Shown here: positions 6,857 to 8,212 of the stretch, piece by piece
Layout of the letters: every line of letters begins with the position of its first letter
Numbering within the stretch: the stretch's first letter is position 1
Assembly (NCBI GenBank): GCA_003560215.1
Contig: PWIY01000059.1
Span: 1 to 8,212 of the forward strand
Direction: 5' to 3'
Source of the DNA: Bacteroidales bacterium
GTDB taxonomy: Bacteria; Bacteroidota; Bacteroidia; Bacteroidales; UBA7960
Length of the DNA stretch: 8,212 nucleotides
The notes under the pieces: model-generated
Told to the model about the DNA's origin: nothing
What the model saw: the letters and a program-made list of their open reading frames with translations, nothing else
Database searches by the model: none
Program-made: the position numbers and the translations under genes

Positions 6857-7600
6857 TCAATCCATATCATTTCCGTCATCTTTCCAATAAATCATAAACC
6901 ATGAATATTGAAAATATATAGGGTTTGCCTGCCTCATGTTTTCCTGTATCAGGGGGCTTGTATGTCCCATCATTACAGGTTCTCCGGGCTGCCAGTTTGC
7001 CGGAATCTTAAACTCATAATTGTCGTCTGACTTTTGGAGGGCGATCAGGGTACGGAGAATTTCCGGGGTGCTTCTTCCTACTTCATTGGGGTAGAACTGA
7101 ATGGCCCTGACCTTGTTGTTCCGGTCAATAAAAAAAACGCCCCTGATGTTTGTTCCTCTTTTGGCATTGGGGTGATTCATCCCATAAATGGAAGAAATGG
7201 AATAATTGTTGTCATCAACAAGAGGAAATCTGATCTTTCTTGCCCCCCGGTCTTTAAAGTTAATCTCCTCCATCGCTTCTTTCCATTTGAAATGAGTTTC
7301 CAGCATGTCTGTTGAAACAACTATAATCCGGGTGTTGTGTTTCTCAAACTCATTTTGCAAATACGCCAGTTCCAGAATTTCACTGGAGCAAACAGGGGTA
7401 AAGTCCCGGGGGTGGGAGAATATAATTTTCCAACTTCTGCCGAAGTCATACGGGAAATTAATGGTGCCTTCTGTCGATTCGGCGACGAAGGCCGGTGCGG
7501 TATCCCCGATCATGGGAATGTAACTTCTCTTCGTGTCCTGGCCGGTTCCGTCGAAGGGGACAGCCAGGCATGCAATCAGTAAAATAAGTAATGCTCTCAT
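6857..7600 (-). CDS. Exported 1-Cys peroxiredoxin, Prx6-type (AhpC/TSA family)
   Basis: A 247-residue thiol peroxidase that reduces hydrogen peroxide and organic hydroperoxides through a single catalytic Cys. The active site is SHPRDFTPVCSSEI (62-75), with PxxxTxxC and Cys71; Arg153 (NIRGVFFID) is the probable second active-site residue. FYPNEVGRSTPEILRTLIALQ (169-189) and PANWQPGEPVMM (200-211) are typical of the Prx6 subgroup. Cys71 is the only Cys of the mature protein, so there is no resolving Cys. Residues 1-20 (MRALLILLIACLAVPFDGTG) look like a signal peptide, with the mature protein starting near Gln21; Cys11 lies inside the hydrophobic core and is not a convincing lipobox. Most Prx6 proteins are cytoplasmic, but similar exported forms occur in Bacteroidota. 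The C-terminal 35 residues (from about 212) extend past the family core and are aromatic-rich. The gene is divergent from the serine hydrolase and lies upstream of the AraC-type gene. No promoter better than a one-mismatch -7 box was found. Confidence 0.94.
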   Translation of the reverse strand: MRALLILLIACLAVPFDGTGQDTKRSYIPMIGDTAPAFVAESTEGTINFPYDFGRSWKIIFSHPRDFTPVCSSEILELAYLQNEFEKHNTRIIVVSTDMLETHFKWKEAMEEINFKDRGARKIRFPLVDDNNYSISSIYGMNHPNAKRGTNIRGVFFIDRNNKVRAIQFYPNEVGRSTPEILRTLIALQKSDDNYEFKIPANWQPGEPVMMGHTSPLIQENMRQANPIYFQYSWFMIYWKDDGNDMD

Positions 7601-7695
7601 TGAATTTCAGATAATTGTGAATAATGCAATAACCTGTTCCAAGATATATTATTTAACACGGGAGTGGTTAGGACATTCACGTCAATATACCGGAG

Positions 7696-7714
7696 ATTTA
7701 TTTCAGAAATAAAT
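7696..7714. promoter_or_regulatory. Perfect 19-bp palindrome (9-1-9), candidate operator
   Basis: ATTTATTTC (7696-7704), a central A, then GAAATAAAT (7706-7714): a perfect inverted repeat. It lies in the gap between the divergent peroxiredoxin and serine-hydrolase genes and overlaps the -33/spacer region of the hydrolase's putative promoter. The 9-1-9 layout is also that of Fur-family sites, which would suit a peroxiredoxin, but the bases do not match the classic Fur box closely, so the regulator is left open. Confidence 0.45.
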
Positions 7715-7728
7715 ATTGTGTAACTTTA
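7697..7728 (+). promoter_or_regulatory. Putative promoter of the serine-hydrolase gene
   Basis: TTTA (7697-7700), 20 bases, then TAACTTTA (7721-7728) matches TTTG-N19-21-TAnnTTTG with one mismatch in each box. Transcription would start near 7734, about 50 bases before the ATG at 7784. Both boxes lie inside dyad sequences, which suggests regulated access. Confidence 0.35.
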
Positions 7729-7755
7729 TGTCGGACACATACGTTACACATATTT
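7711..7755. repeat. 45-base dyad able to form an 18-bp hairpin or cruciform
   Basis: The arms pair in three blocks: AAATA (7711-7715) with TATTT (7751-7755), TGTGTAAC (7717-7724) with GTTACACA (7743-7750), and TATGT (7727-7731) with ACATA (7737-7741), around a CGGAC loop. The only interruptions are one bulged T (7716) and a 2x1 internal loop. It ends 28 bases before the serine-hydrolase start. There is no gene upstream on this strand to terminate, so an operator or a structured leader is likelier than a terminator. Confidence 0.55.
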
Positions 7756-7783
7756 AAGCCCATATTATTTAATCCCATACATC

Positions 7784-8212
7784 ATGAAAACAATTACCTT
7801 TTTTTCCAGGATTATTGTGTGCCTCGGACTGATGGTTTCCTTGTACACTGACACTTTATCCGCCCGGACACTGCCGGATGACTCAGCAGCGGCCGTGGAA
7901 AAATTAATTAAGGAATACGACCACGAAGAATCTCCCGGTGGGGTTATCATGGTGATGCGTGGGGGAGAAATAGTTTACCGAAGGGCTTTCGGAATGGCCA
8001 ATCTGGAATACGGCATCCCATTTGAAACGGGAACCCCCACCAACATCGGCTCCACATCCAAGCAATTCACGGCCTTTGCCATAGCTTTGCTGGAAGATGA
8101 GGGAAAGTTGTCGCTGGAAGATGATATCCGTAAGTACATCCCTGAACTCCCCCACCTGGGAGACACGGTCCGTTTGCGTCACCTGATTTCGCATCCCAGC
8201 GGTTACAGGGAG
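7784..8212 (+). CDS. Serine hydrolase of the beta-lactamase (class C/PBP-like) family (C-terminus outside window)
   Basis: 143 codons are visible and the frame is open at the right edge. Residues about 1-27 (MKTITFFSRIIVCLGLMVSL...LSA) form a signal peptide, so the enzyme works in the periplasm or outside. The fold begins with a helix (AAAVEKLIKEYD) and GGVIMVMRGGEIVYRRAFGMANLEY (52-76), then NIGSTSKQFTAFAIALL (87-103) with the SxxK active site: nucleophile Ser90 and Lys93. LEDDIRKYIPELP (111-123) and LRHLISHPSG (131-140) follow, as in EstB/AmpH-like enzymes; the usual HTSG reads HPSG here. The YxN and C-terminal triad elements would lie beyond the window, so the substrate (peptidoglycan peptide, ester or D-amino-acid peptide) cannot be told, and antibiotic resistance should not be assumed. 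The start is ATG at 7784, directly before the signal peptide. Confidence 0.92.
   Translation, partial: MKTITFFSRIIVCLGLMVSLYTDTLSARTLPDDSAAAVEKLIKEYDHEESPGGVIMVMRGGEIVYRRAFGMANLEYGIPFETGTPTNIGSTSKQFTAFAIALLEDEGKLSLEDDIRKYIPELPHLGDTVRLRHLISHPSGYRE

Noticed and set aside
7639..7646. TATCTTGG on the minus strand as the -7 box of the peroxiredoxin gene.
   Set aside because: It has one mismatch to TAnnTTTG and nothing resembling TTTG 19-21 bases upstream; too weak to list.
7778..7785. A further TACATCAT (reverse of the ATGATGTA repeat) at the serine-hydrolase start codon.
   Set aside because: It is a single copy, in reversed orientation relative to its gene, over the start codon; one chance match to an 8-mer in this window is unremarkable.

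Overview
The window looks like chromosomal DNA of a Bacteroidota bacterium, probably a free-living Bacteroidales/Marinilabiliales-type or related saccharolytic lineage; the rank below phylum is inference. The evidence is a reg_prop/Y_Y_Y one-component regulator, a PKD surface lipoprotein whose lipidation cysteine is followed by acidic residues, an HTCS-type AraC domain, start codons without Shine-Dalgarno sequences, and promoters of the TTTG-N19-TAnnTTTG type. No RNA gene, CRISPR array, insertion sequence or plasmid/phage gene was seen.

Left block (1-4368, minus strand): a giant membrane-spanning regulator (1453-4368: periplasmic beta-propeller, Y_Y_Y domain, one transmembrane helix, coiled coil, LuxR-like HTH) lies upstream of a PKD-containing, probably glycan-binding surface lipoprotein (1-1219) that runs off the left edge. 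Between them is a very good Bacteroidetes promoter, preceded by three direct copies of ATGATGTA at helical-turn spacing. The simplest model is a polysaccharide-responsive regulator that activates the lipoprotein and whatever follows it to the left.

Middle block (4563-5821, plus strand, divergent from the regulator): a cytoplasmic PP2C-type Ser/Thr phosphatase is joined by an ATGA overlap to a secreted CAP/SCP-domain protein. The divergent gap holds the regulator's likely promoter and a 7-6-7 inverted repeat.

Right block: on the minus strand, an exported 1-Cys (Prx6-type) peroxiredoxin (7600-6857) is followed after 47 bases by an unusual regulator (6809-5826). That protein is a soluble, apparently degenerate histidine-kinase ATPase domain fused directly to an AraC HTH, without the phospho-acceptor helix or receiver domain. 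It ends 4 bases from the convergent CAP gene. A divergent serine hydrolase (beta-lactamase fold, SxxK) starts at 7784 and runs off the right edge. The 183-base gap between peroxiredoxin and hydrolase holds a perfect 9-1-9 palindrome and an overlapping 45-base dyad, the strongest unexplained DNA structure in the window.

The most original items are the truncated HTCS-like regulator, the phased repeat array upstream of the lipoprotein promoter, and the nested dyads at 7696-7755. All functions are read from motifs and family knowledge; no search was run.
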